The notes beneath the pieces are model-generated. The model searched no databases and had not been told where the DNA came from. It saw only the letters and a list, made by a program, of their open reading frames with translations. DNA of 64,000 bases from Brachionus koreanus (lineage: Eukaryota; Rotifera; Eurotatoria; Ploima; Brachionidae), in assembly GCA_016987375.1 (NCBI GenBank), contig PJRA01000313.1, positions 1,165,405 through 1,229,404 on the forward strand, given 5' to 3'. The position numbers and the translations under genes are program-made. Below are positions 48,664-61,400 of the stretch, one piece after another. Each line of letters begins with the position of its first letter. The first letter of the stretch is position 1.

Positions 48664-51556
48664 ATGGATAAAAAATACGGTAAATTTTATTTCAATATTT
48701 AAAATTTTTATTTTTCATTAAAAATTGGCTTGAATAATTTTTCTTATTTAATATTAATAGCACAAGAAGGCTTCAATCTCTGCGCTGCATTTCTCATTGG
48801 ATTATCTTTTCTCTTTTTTGTTTTTACATTTCCTGTCAGTCTGATATTTTGTATTAAAGTAAATTTTTTTTTTTTTGACTTATAAAAATTTTCTCATGCT
48901 GTGAATAGATAACGCGAGAGTATGAAAGAGCTGTGGTTTTGAGACTTGGTCGGATTTTGTTCGAAGGAGCAAAAGGTCCAGGGCTATTTTTCGTTCTACC
49001 ATGTGTTGACACAATTATTAAATGCGATTTAAGGTTATAAAAATTTAAATTTAGAAAAATAATTAATAATTTTCAACAGAACGATTACATTTGATGTACC
49101 ACCCCAAGAAATATTGACTAAAGATTCAGTAACCATTAATGTAGATGCAGTATGCTACTATCAAATAAAAGATCCTATAACAGCAGTCGTAAATGTAGAA
49201 AATGCACAATATTCTACACGTCTTTTGGCTGCAACATGTCTTAGAAATATTCTCGGAACAAAAACTTTGCAAGAAATTTTACAAGACCGAGAGTCAATTG
49301 CCAACCACATGCAAGTATGAAAAAATAAATCATTATTTGATCTACACAAGTTTGATATTACATTAAACTAAAAAATTGAAAGTTAAGTTAAGTAAAATTT
49401 ACCAAGAAACTAGTTAATTGATTTAAAATTTGTATTTTTTTATTTTAATACTCAAAGACCGAAGAGATTTTTCAATTCACTTTATTTGACTCATTTTTTT
49501 TTACTTTTTTGCAATGAAAATAAAATTATTTTGAATTAAAAATTAAATAATTTTAAAATATTTTTGATTTAAGATATGATTGAAAAAAAATTATAAAAAT
49601 GATTAAATTTATTGAATAGAAATCAAATAAAGTGAGGATTCAAAAGATCCCTCCTGCCTTTGAGTGTTGAAAAAATTATACTGGATTAATTAATCCGAAA
49701 AATGAATTTTAAAATAAATCAACAGACTAGTGCTCTTATTTTTAATTTAATTAATTAACATTTGATTTATTTTAAATTATTGACATTTATTCTAATATTA
49801 TTAAAAAAAATGTTTTTAAAAATTTAACATTTTTAATTTTTTGTTTATTTAAAATAATAGGGTAAGTCTTGCTTGCTATTAATTTCTAATATTTTGCACA
49901 GTACTTTCTGATGGAAGCATGCCATGTTCACCACAGTTAAATATTTTGATCAAACCAAACTTGTATCCTTCTTTTTTGACTACATTCTGAGTTTGCTGTT
50001 GAAGCTGTTAAACTTTTATTTCAAAAATTACTTAACTGGACCAAAAACTAAAATAAAACTAAAAGATATAGATTTAGATAAATCATTTTGAAGAGCGCAA
50101 AATTTTTTTAAATCTTTTTTACATAAAATGATTTCAAATTTTATGATTGAAAATAGCTATAACCAAAAATAACTTACCAATTTAAAAAAGTAAAATTTTA
50201 TGACTTAGCCTAAAGATTTAAGATAAAATATAAAATAAAAGTTAGGTACTTTGTTGAGTCATAAAATTCTATGTTTTTATAAGATTGATATTTGTTGATT
50301 TTAGAATCTTTGTAATTCTAAAATTTTAATTCATACATCACATTAAAGTAAACAGAATTGAATGCTCTTCATATCATATGTCTAACTTTTTTTTTAAAGC
50401 TGGTTCCATACAGTCATGTTATTTATCAACAACTTAATTCTTAACAATCAGAACGAATGTTTCCTTCACTTCAAATTTCCTTCTTTGGTCAATCGAAAGC
50501 TAAGTTTGTTTCAAGATAACTTAAGCTTTCATGCAGCTGTAAGATCAATGGCAAATATATAAGAGGTGAAAGAGATTTGAGAATTAGCTAACTATTGCTT
50601 TTTTTATTGATAAATTGTAAAAAAATTTAAAAAAATAAAATTTTTTGACTTACACTTTAATTCAAATTTTGTCTCAAAATCGTTGAAAATTAGACTTACC
50701 CAAAACTGATAGCTTAAATGTTGTAAGCTAAAATAATGATGTTTTGATATTAAAGCAATTAATTAAATATTCCTAAAGTTTTATGTCATTTGGTCATCTT
50801 TTGAGTTAAATTGTAATTGCTCTTAAATTCATAAATCTTAGTTCTTGAGCTTTTTTCATTTAATTTTCTAGTTTATTTGTTATAAAAAAACATTTTTAAG
50901 AGAACATAATCAATTTTTGTTTAATAATCTTTGTTAAAACAAACTTTTATATTTATCATACATTTTTAAAGTTTTTATCAAAGTTTTGGGCTCCCAAAAT
51001 TAAATTTTTAAATTAATATAATGCGACATGATACTTTTTTTGCTAATTTAAGTACTGTTTCTTTTAGAAAATGAAATATAAAGGGAAGACCAGTAAAAAT
51101 TTAGCAAAACAGAATAAAATAAAATCTAAAAAAACTGTACTTAAATGTATTATTTTAAAGTTAATATTTGATATTTCTGTAGATTCTTTTAGATGAAGCC
51201 ACTAAAGATTGGGGAATTTTGGTAGAAAGAATTGAAATGTAAATTAATTTAAAAAATAAACTGTCTTGTTAATTATTTACCACAAAAGAAAAGATGTGAG
51301 ACTACCTGAACAAATGCAGAGGGCTATGGCAACTGAAGCCGAAGCGTCCAGAGAAGCAAGAGCAAAAATAATAGCAGCCGAAGGTGAACAACGAGCATCA
51401 ACTGCTTTAAAAGCTGCTGCTGATGTCATAAACAAAAATCCAATCGCTTTACAACTCAGATACTTACAAACTTTAACTCACATTGCTGGCGAAAAAAATT
51501 CAACCATAATTTTTCCTATACCTATTGAAATGATTGGGATATTCAAACAAAATTAA
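48664..51556 (+). CDS. Stomatin-family protein STO-9
   Basis: Exons: 48664-48679, 48761-48858, 48909-49033, 49080-49314, 51183-51238, 51289-51556; 265 residues, the shortest member. The N-terminus is only [13 protein letters not shown], then the hairpin with proline ([12 protein letters not shown]), [70 protein letters not shown] and [20 protein letters not shown]. The Trp codon is inside one 56-nt exon. A 1.87-kb intron (49315-51182) holds two coding-like but unassigned fragments. It converges on ESRP with 17 bp between stop codons. Confidence 0.88.
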
Positions 51557-51569
51557 CTGTATAAAAAAA

Positions 51570-51581
51570 TTTATTAATAAA
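51570..51581. terminator. Palindromic bidirectional poly(A) signal TTTATTAATAAA
   Basis: A perfect 12-bp palindrome that reads AATAAA on both strands. It serves STO-9 (+), 20 nt after its stop, and ESRP (-), whose stop codon (complement of 51574-51576) lies inside it. Assignment is by position and sequence only. Confidence 0.6.
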
Positions 51582-54500
51582 TACTTAAAAAAATTTCAAT
51601 TAAATTATCTCGGATTTTTTGGTAGTTTTTTTCAACTAATATTCGTTCGGCCTCAGCCCGATTATGCAATGAAATTAGTACATCAGATAAATAAGTTTCA
51701 GAATTATTCAAAATTTGTATTGATTCAGGCATTATCTAAAGAAAAATATCAGAAAATATCTAAATTTATAATATTTTTTTCAACTTACATCATATCCATT
51801 TAGAAATTCATAAATTTCACTTGATGTAATATCAAATGGCGCATTTTTTAGAATTAAAATAAAAGGCACTAAATGAGAAGGCAAAAAGTAAGAAGAGGGA
51901 GAAATTGGTGGAGTTGGGCAGTACCACATCAAAGGTGAATATGTACTACCTTGGTTCAAATATTGATTGCTAATAATTGGGAGTTGAGCTGAAGAGGTAC
52001 TTCCTCCGGAATAGATAAAACTAGGAATTTGGTTTAATGAAGAAAATGTATTTGAAGTAAAATTTGATTGTATCAACTGACTGCTTGGTAATTGATTTAT
52101 TAAATTTGATGGAAGAAGACCCATAAGAACTAAATTCATTTCTTCACCAGAACATTGCGTTACTTCGATAGAAAATTTTTGTCCCATGAAAAACATTGTT
52201 TTACCATTTTTATGTAAAACAGCATTTTGAGATGATTGTTCGCCATTCAATTGAATGAAAACCTCACCAGAGGGTTGACCCTTTTTTAAAATTTGTCTAT
52301 TTAGAAAATGTTACCATTAGTTTTATGTATTTTACCATTGAATTTAGAATTAAATGTACACCTTGTTGAACAATATGTTGAGAATGAATGCCTAAGAATT
52401 CCAAGATGTTGTCAATTCCACACTGTGTTGGAAGATTTTTTAAATGAATACAATCTTTTTTAACTTTTCCAGCCATTAACTCAGGTGAAAGAACGGACAT
52501 TTGAGGAAATAAAATATCTTTTGAATTTGAATGAAAATTTTTTGGATCTTGGCTTCTTTTAAAAACTTGTTGTACTTCTGCAACAGTGCTGCGAAAAAGC
52601 TCGATGTACCGAACGCCCATCATCTCTTTATGCTTTAAGATTGCTTTATTGGCTTCTTGCTCTGTTTTGAACATTACAAAAGCATCGCCTGTTGCACGAC
52701 CGTCAGGATAATGGACAAACAAAACGCCATTTTCACCATCAACTATTTCACAAGAATTTTCTCCTCGACAAAAAAAGTCAACCTTTCAATTAAATAAGTC
52801 TTATTAAATTTAATTCTCTCTAAAGTGTTTTTAAATCGATTTTTAACCAAAGTGCAATTATCAATTTTTTTTTTAATTATTTAATTCAAACATTAATTAA
52901 ATTTACCTAAATTATTTTAAAGTATAGTTTTTATTTATCTAAAAGTGTTCTTAAAAGAATTTTTTCAAAATATAGGTTATTTTTACAAAAATTTTAATTT
53001 ATGAAAAATGGTCCTTTTCTTCTATATGTTCAAATATTCATGTTTGATGATTTTGTGTTCTGAGAATGATTTTAATAAAACAAATTTAAACTTGTTTCAC
53101 TAAAAAAATTAATTGTTTGAATTTTTTAGATAAAATTAAGTTCATTTGAATAGAAAAATCTTTAAAAATCTATTATTTTTTAAAAAAGTTTTTAATTTAA
53201 GTTTTAAAAAAAGATTAATTTAAAGTTCTATTATAAAATTAATTTTTTCATCAAATAAAATGTAAAATTGATGACTATTTTACTTTTTACTATTTTATTA
53301 TTAAGAAACCTCAAGACAAAAAATATTTAAATACCTTATAAAAAAAAATTTTATTTTTATTTACTTTAAAAAATTACGCCAGACTCTGCAATGAAAAAAA
53401 AATTAAATTTAAAATAAGAAGATTTTTTTAACTTCAATTAGACTATGTGCTGAAAATAAACTTCAAAATATGGATCAGGAGAGAGGTCCGCTGCATTCAT
53501 TACCATCTTCTCTTTAATTAAGTGAAAAATAAAATGAAATTCACCATTCTAGCTAATGAAAAGTAAATTTTTAATAGTTTTAATTATTTATAAATTTATT
53601 AATCTTAAAAATAATTTTTTTAAGCTTTTTATTATAGTTGAAAAACTATTTAAAATTTATAAAATAATTTTTAAAGATAAAAATTTGATATAATTTCATA
53701 AAAAAATATAAAGCAAAAATCTACAAGAAAAATATCAAAGCTTATTATCTTAAAAATCTTATTTTTTTTTTTTTAAATTTTCATAACATTCATTAAAAAT
53801 TTTATTTAAAAAAAATCATTTACCACATCTTTGGCATTTGAGTCAAATGGCAGTCCACGCATTCGAATAATCACTTTTCCATTTCTTGATAAAAACTCTT
53901 TTGCTTCGTTGTTTGTTCCTTTGATTAAAATTTGTTAAAAATACAAAAAAAATTAAATTCAATTCAAACTTTTTAGATAATCAAAATAAATTGTATAGAA
54001 ATTATGTATATTTAATGGTCTTAGATTTTTACGAAAATATTTGTTCTTTAAACAGCCAGCCATTACAAATTTTCAAACTAACTGTTATTCTTCTCAAAAA
54101 CAAAAAATGAAGCTCTTTTAAATTTGTTAAATAATTTCAAATTCGTATAATAAAAAAAACTATTCGAAAAATATTTAAATTTCATATTTGCTTAACCTGT
54201 CTCAATTTTACTCTTCTCAATCACCTATTAAAAATATTTAATCATTTTGAAGTAGAAAAATAGAGTTAGATGAGGAGGCTCAATTTCGTTTAATAGAATT
54301 TGAAACAATTTAATATCATTTCGTAAAGAAAAAGTTACATGAGAATCTATTGAGATTTTTTTATACTTATGCTATTAAATTTCACAGATTACTTATAAGT
54401 ATGCTACACAACATTTTCACTTATATTTGATTAATAAATTTATTTAATAAAAATAAAATTTACCTGCAGCAACACTTAAAAAATCAGTTCCTGTTGCTCT

Positions 54501-57500
54501 GTACACTTCTATATATCGATTTCCGATATGATGTCTGTGTCGTTTTAAAGCCATTTCACGCTGTTGCTCACTCTCAAAACGAACCAAAGCTTCCCCATTT
54601 CTTCTTCCCTGTGAACTAAGACACAATGCTACACCACCTCTAAAAAAATGAATAAAAATTTGACTTTATATCCTTATAATATTCAAAATACTTTGCAATG
54701 TTTAAACCGATAAAAAATTTTGCGAGATCACAGTCAGTGCACTGCCAAGGCAAGCCTCTTACTCTAACAATTGTGTTATCCTCAATTTCATCATTGATCG
54801 AACTTAAAATAAATAAATAAATAAAAAAAAGCTTTTATCTTTAATCTTTCATCGCTTTGGGCTTTTCATACCAAAGTCCTTTTTCCAATTCTCTTGAAAT
54901 AATTTCTGGATTTTGAAATACATAACCTTGAATACAGTTAATTACTTGTTTTAGAAATTATTAAAAAAAAAAACAAACCATTGTCGAGCATTCTTAATAC
55001 AATTAAATTCATTAGTTTACATTGATACATTGAAGAACTCAATTCATTTATTTCATCAATTGATAGACCTAAAAATACATGAGATTTTTTCTACCAATTG
55101 AAATAAAAAAACATTACTTATTTTTATGTCATTTAAGTCTTTAATTGAACTTGAGCCAAAAAAAGATCGAAATTCATTGAGAATATTGAAGTATTTAAAA
55201 TAATAATACGGAATTTCTATATATTTTTTTGTGCATTCTGGAATCAGTGCTTGTCTGAGTAGTAAAGCGCCATTTGTTACAAAAATTAGCTCATTATTTT
55301 TTGCATTAATTTTTAGGTTAGTTAATTTTTCGTCAAACTTTAAAAAATATTCATTTAATTTAAAAAAATTCAACAAAACATTAGAAGCCACAAATATCTT
55401 TCATTCATTTTGAATAATTTCAAATTGATAAAATTTCTTTTAAAAAAAATACAGTCTAGAAAGGATAATTCTAATTATTTCCTTATTAACAATGTTGCAA
55501 AAACAGATTGTCAATTACTTAAAATAATTCTAATTAATTTTTTAATTTTCTTTCTTAATAGGTATTTTATTTAAAATTTGATTTATCTGGAACATCTTAT
55601 TAATTTTTTATTTTCTTAATATGATAAATTGTAAACATTTTTATCACAAACTTGTGTTAGAATTAAATTCAGAACAGAATTAAATTATTTATTAAATTCA
55701 AAAATGTTTTTAGTTCAGCATATTATTTAAAATTTGTTTAATTTTTTGTGTTTTGATTAGTAAATGTATTTAATGTTGAAACAACATTGAATAAAAGTGC
55801 AGTTTTTTAAATATTATTTCAGTTTCAAATATAAAAATATAATTTTAATTTACTATTGCAAGCATTTTTATATTAAAAATTAAAATTTTTAAAGAAATAG
55901 AAAAAGTTAAATTTTTTCTTGCTAAAAATCTAATTATCTTTCGTCAGTATGTATCCATTTGTAAAATATAATTTTCTTAAATATAATTTTTTTCACAAAC
56001 GTTATAAAAACGATTTTTTTGGTAAGAATTACATTATTCTTATAACTTCTTTTATGCTTCTTATTAAAAAATTTGTTTATTATTAGTCTTTTTTAAGACA
56101 AATTGAAATATCAAATTGATATTTAAGAAATATTTAAGAAAATTTTCAATGATTGAATTTAAATCAAAATTTTATCTCTGTATTTAAAAAGACGTAAAAT
56201 ATAATGAAATAACAAGAATTATTATTTAAAATATAAAAATAAAATATAGCGCTTTTTTCTTGTGTATTCTTTTTATTTTTTCTAATTGCCTATGAGGCTA
56301 AGTTACAGTGTGTTGCAAAAATTTAGAATTAATTATTTTATTTATCTAAAATTGTTTATTTATTGAATTTGACGAAAAATTTTGTGCAAAGCACTAATTT
56401 GGACAAAGTAAAATTTTTAGTCAAATTTAATTTTTCAAAAATAATCAAAATATTTTAAATGCTTAATTAAATTTCATCGCAGATTTTTGAATTTTTTTTA
56501 ACATTTCAAAGCTTTATTTTAAAAATTTTGAAAAAGGATTGTAATTTCTAAAAACGAATTGAAATTTAATTGCGCATTTGAATTTTTTTCTCTACAATTT
56601 GAACTCACACTCAGAAAAAAAATAAAATTAACTTTTAAATATTTATGATCAAAAAACTTCCTTTATCAAAAATAAAATTTAGTTCAAAAGTTTAGAAATT
56701 TGGATACACAAAAGATTAAACTATTATAACATCTTTTTTCACTCATTTATTTAATTTTTACGTATTTTCTAATTTTGAGTAAATTGTGCTCTTAAATTGC
56801 TTAATTTAAATTCTCTCCAACTCCTCATGTCCTTAGGAAAAGGAAAAAAATCAAAGGAAAAAATTTTATTTTGTCAAAAAATGGCAAATCGTAGCTATGC
56901 TAAAAATTGGAGATAGTCAAGCTGTTAGCTTTATCTCTTCAGCTAAAAAAACGATAGGAAGAAAGTGTGATACAGCAGTCAGAAAACCCCTTCTAATCAT
57001 AGAAGATTGTAAATTTAAAAAATCTCTTAATAAAATTATGCAAATTAGGAACGTTTAATAGATCAGTATCAGTATTGTTGAAATAGCGATAGGTGGTGCT
57101 TTATAGCTTGTAACTGAAACGATAACCTATAAAATTTTTTGTTTATAAATTCTTGTTATTGTATTCAAATCGCATTTAAGTTAAAAATTTTATTTTTAAA
57201 TATCAATTTGGTTTTGTCATAAAAGCTATTAGTTAAATCTTAAGCTTGAATATTATCATTAAACGACTAAAAAGTTAAAAGGGTCCTGATCGGAAAGAAC
57301 TTTTAATAAACTTGGAATTAAGCTGTAAGGGCTGAAAATAGTTTTCGTTATTCGAAAAAAATTAATTTAAATTTTACAAAGTTAACTTTACATTTAAAAA
57401 TTTACATTTAAAATTAAATTTAAATTTTTTTTTTACAAAAATTAGTTAATATCAACTGATATTAGGTGTATTCAGCTGACAAATCATATCATTTGAGATC

Positions 57501-58137
57501 AAATATTATTATTTGATATCTGAAATATCATTTGTTATGATATGTAAAGTTAATTTCCAGCACTGTAACTTTTAAATTAAGTTTGAATAAATTTTTCCTG
57601 TTATTTAAAATCTAACTTCTAAAATTTAATCAAAATTCAAAAAAAAAGAATCAAATTATTATGTTTTGACTGTTGTTTGAAACTCATTAGTTATTTAGTA
57701 ATTCATTTTGCACCTGTTTTAAAAAAGTCTTACACATATAGCTAATATTCGAACATATATAAATTTCTTTATTTTCCCAATAATAAAACAAAAATAATTA
57801 CATAATAAATAAATAGACATAAATGATAATTTAGAAAAAAAAATTTTAAATTCAGTAAAAAAATAATTCTAAAATATAATTACCTCATTGATGAAATTTT
57901 GAAGAAAAAAAGTTGGATTTTGTAAATTAGTTCTGATATGTTCGGAGCAATCTACTATCTAAAATATCATTTTAATCTGAATAATTTGAAAAATTTTTGT
58001 TCATTTACTTTTTTTAATTCTAAATTGAGAATAATAGTGGAAATGCATACCAGTTCTGCTTGATCCGATCCCAAATTTTCATCATTCACACCAGAGGTCA
58101 AACCATTTATCAAACAAAAATACCTAATTTGATTCAT
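51574..58137 (-). CDS. ESRP: Epithelial splicing regulatory protein (ESRP/fusilli)
   Basis: Exons 5' to 3': 58137-58009, 57958-57884, 55397-55118, 55068-54979, 54926-54872, 54802-54692, 54639-54464, 53918-53824, 52782-52336, 52280-51789, 51735-51574; 703 residues (human ESRP1 ~680). The N-terminal ~200 residues match the ESRP DnaQ-like region ('[20 protein letters not shown]', '[14 protein letters not shown]'). Quasi-RRMs follow: RRM1 from '[10 protein letters not shown]' with '[11 protein letters not shown]' and '[10 protein letters not shown]'; RRM2 from '[10 protein letters not shown]' with '[14 protein letters not shown]' and '[16 protein letters not shown]'; RRM3 from '[10 protein letters not shown]' with '[11 protein letters not shown]' and '[15 protein letters not shown]'; and a C-terminal fourth RRM-like segment ('[10 protein letters not shown]...[12 protein letters not shown]'). 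Family role: nuclear regulator of epithelial alternative splicing through GU-rich RNA. Intron 2 is 2.5 kb. The start is the ATG giving [13 protein letters not shown]. Confidence 0.94.
57243..57400 (+). repeat. Dispersed repeat, copy A (in ESRP intron 2)
   Basis: It shares 'TCCTGATCGGAAAGAACTTT' and 'TTTTCGTTATTCGAAAAAAA', plus intervening and following sequence, with 61525-61690 in direct orientation, with scattered mismatches and an insertion in the other copy. Confidence 0.6.
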
Positions 58138-58476
58138 TGAAGTTAAAAAGCAAATATTGACTAAATTTATCGAAATAAAATGCCTATCTTTTAAAATAAA
58201 AAGAGAGTGAGTTTTTGATTTATGTCGAACATATGCGTAAGTTACCATTTATTCTTTGTCAATTTATTTTTATCATTCAAGATGAATTTTTTTCGGGCAT
58301 CAGATTTTTAAGATCGATAAAATGTTTGCTATATATTTTAATCAATTAAAATGATACAATATGTTACTTATTCTGTATTTGACACGCATGGCCAAGTTAA
58401 GATATTAAAAAGCAAGTGACGTTTTTGATTAAAATTTATTTAAAAAAAAAATTGCAAATAGTTTTATTCAAATATT
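58138..58476. other. Short intergenic between NRF-like gene and ESRP
   Basis: 340 bp separate the acyltransferase stop from the ESRP start on the same strand, so it must contain the ESRP promoter and the acyltransferase 3' end. No distinct motif was found. Confidence 0.45.
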
Positions 58477-61400
58477 TTATTTTGCTCGTCTTGGATTATA
58501 AATCAGTTTTTCCAATGCAACAAATGGCCATTCGAAAATAAGAGTGTAAAAGTAAGCCACAAATATTGAAACAAATATATGTGATATGGCTATGTAGACC
58601 TTAATAAATTTTTATTTTTCCTAATCAAAAAATTAAACACAAAATTACTAGAGTCAAATTAGTTGCATGAAATAAGGACTCTTGCATAAAGTTATAAGTG
58701 ACCATAATAACTGGATGAATCAGATATGCACAGTAACTGAGTCGAATCAAAGGTACAAATGCTTTGGCAGACAAAATTTTATTTATCACTCCTAAATTTT
58801 TAATTTTTTATATTAAATAAAATTCTGAAATATTTCAAAGTTACCTCCATAGCCATAATGACAAGTGAAAATAACCCAACTCACAGCTAATGGCCAAGTA
58901 AATCGTGTCAATGAAAAGTAAAGTGCATATTCAAAAGTTTCCATTCGTCTAGCATCTGAAAAGAATGCATTTTAGGTCAAACAAATAAATATGAATTTTT
59001 TACCTTTAGCATGATTTGTATAGCCACCAAAAACAGCAGTAAGCATTAAAATAAAGCACAAAATCCATCCCAAAGACACCCATAGCTAAATTGAATATTT
59101 TAATCAGTCGCAAATTTTTTAATCGAATCTTACATAGTTAATTTTAACTTGAATTTTTGATTTTTGTAATTTGAAAAATATATATCCTAAACATAGGCCT
59201 ACAATCCATGGCGAAGCTCTACAGTATGGTTTAATGTACACATCTTCCCACATGTCGACTAAAACTCTAATTTATTTCAAAGTTTAGTAATAATTTTTTT
59301 AAATTTTATTAAAATAGTACAGAGCAATATCTTTTCTTCTAGAAACATAAACATTAGCAGTTAAAAACGCCAAAATAGATAAACTGGCAACCAAACAGCC
59401 GGCCAACAGTGTTTTACCGGCTTTGGGAAATCTTGAAAAAAAAATAAATTTAAAATATTTGAAAAAAAAATTAAATTTACTTAAGCAAAAGTATTAGAAA
59501 TAAGGGACTTATGGCATAAAATTGATAATCATTGGGAATGTACCACAAATAGCCCATACACTTTAAATTTCGAATTTAAAATCTTTAATTTAAATTTAAA
59601 TTGTTATTTTACAGTTGTTCCTTTTCCATTAGGGACAAAATTATTAATAAACAAAACATATGCCCACCAGTAATTTAAACAGTCATCATTATTTCTTGGA
59701 AATTTCTTAAATTTAATTAAAATATAGAACTTTAATCTTTCAATAATTAGAAATTATACTTCTTGATTCCACAAAGGACCCCAACCAACAAAAGGCATAA
59801 TCCAAATGTAGATTATGATAGTGATCAAGAAGGGAGGCGCTAATCTCCAATATCTGCTGATATAATAATATGCCCATGCAAATGGTTTAAATCCGTTTGA
59901 AGCTTCATATTTGTACAAAAAAGTTTTTGCTAACAAAAAGGCGCTTGACATAAAAAAAATAACAATATCCTAATTAAGGTTGGCTTAATTTACCTCATTA
60001 GAAAAAAAGTGTCAACACCAAACATGCCATTTATAATCAATTGAGCTTCTAAATTTTCATTAAGCTCTTGCATTGTTCTTATATTGTCTAAACAAAATAA
60101 TTTTTTAGATTTTTAAGTAGTTAAGAATTTTGATCCTACCAACTACGAAGAACTTGGTTCTTTCGATTATGTAATTGTATGTGTGTCCCCATATAATCCA
60201 AACCATGCTAAAAAATCTTATTCCATTCAAGCAGGTTATTGAGCCGCCGTTATCCGTTCTAAAAAAGTTTTCTGTATTTGTGTAAAATGAACATTCCAAT
60301 ATGAAAGTAGTTAATCTTGAGTTATTGCTTTTTTTTTTATTTATATTATTGACATTTGAATTAATGGTGTCCTCATTGAATTTAAAATCGTTGCTTGTAT
60401 TAATAAATTTTAAAATTCTTCTAGTTATGTCAAAAACGGTGGCTATGAAAACCCATAATACAAGAATGGAAAGAAAACCTCTTTATAAAAATAAATTATT
60501 GTTTTATTCAAGATTTAAGGCCAAGCAAGATTGTAAATTACATGAATACAGCTGTCTCAGATGGTAATTCTTTTTTTTCAACACATTCGACATCTTTAAC
60601 CCAAGCATATTTGAAGACACTCATTAATTTTAAGGCTAAAAATTATAATTTTTGAAAACAATTTTTTTTTTAATTTTGCTTATTACAATTTGAAACAATT
60701 AATTTTATGTCTTCATTGTTGCATTGATCAGAAATACACATGCCATATGTAAGTCCAATGCTGTCATCGATTGGTAAGTCACCCTTTAAAAATTAATTTT
60801 TTAATTAAAAATAAATAATATTTTTTTATCTTGCATTTCTTGTAATTATGGAACCAAAAAAAGTTTTTAAAGAAAAAAAGCGATCTCTGAAAGATTATAA
60901 AAATCAAAAAAAAATTTCATATTTTTCTTTTAAAAAAATTTTATTTTATTTTTGAACAACATTTTTGAATAATATTTTTTAAGCAATCAAAAAAGTGCCG
61001 GAAATTAACTTTTAAAATCCATTATTTTCTATCATTATATTGCCCCTTCCTTACATCATTTTATAGTAAATAATATGATAATGGTACACGCAAAAAAGAA
61101 GTATGGCATAGTGTAATCGAGAATGAATTCAATAATGACGGTAGGAACAAACAATAAAAAGTCTACTATAGTGGGGCTAAATTAGTTATCATGCTTTGTC
61201 AATTTAGTTAAACTAAGTTGATCGTAGAATTTTACTTTTATTACACTAAATACAGAGACTTATTTAATGGGTAGCATAATATGTTAAACTATAGCCAAGT
61301 ATTGTGTAAAATTCTGTATGCAAAATATTTTTGCAGAGATTTGCAGGCATAAAAAATTCACCTGAAGATTGAATGTTTACTTTGAGAGCATATTCATGTA

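Noticed and set aside
60301..60567. 88-codon plus-strand frame
   Set aside because: Antisense to exons of the NRF-like acyltransferase.
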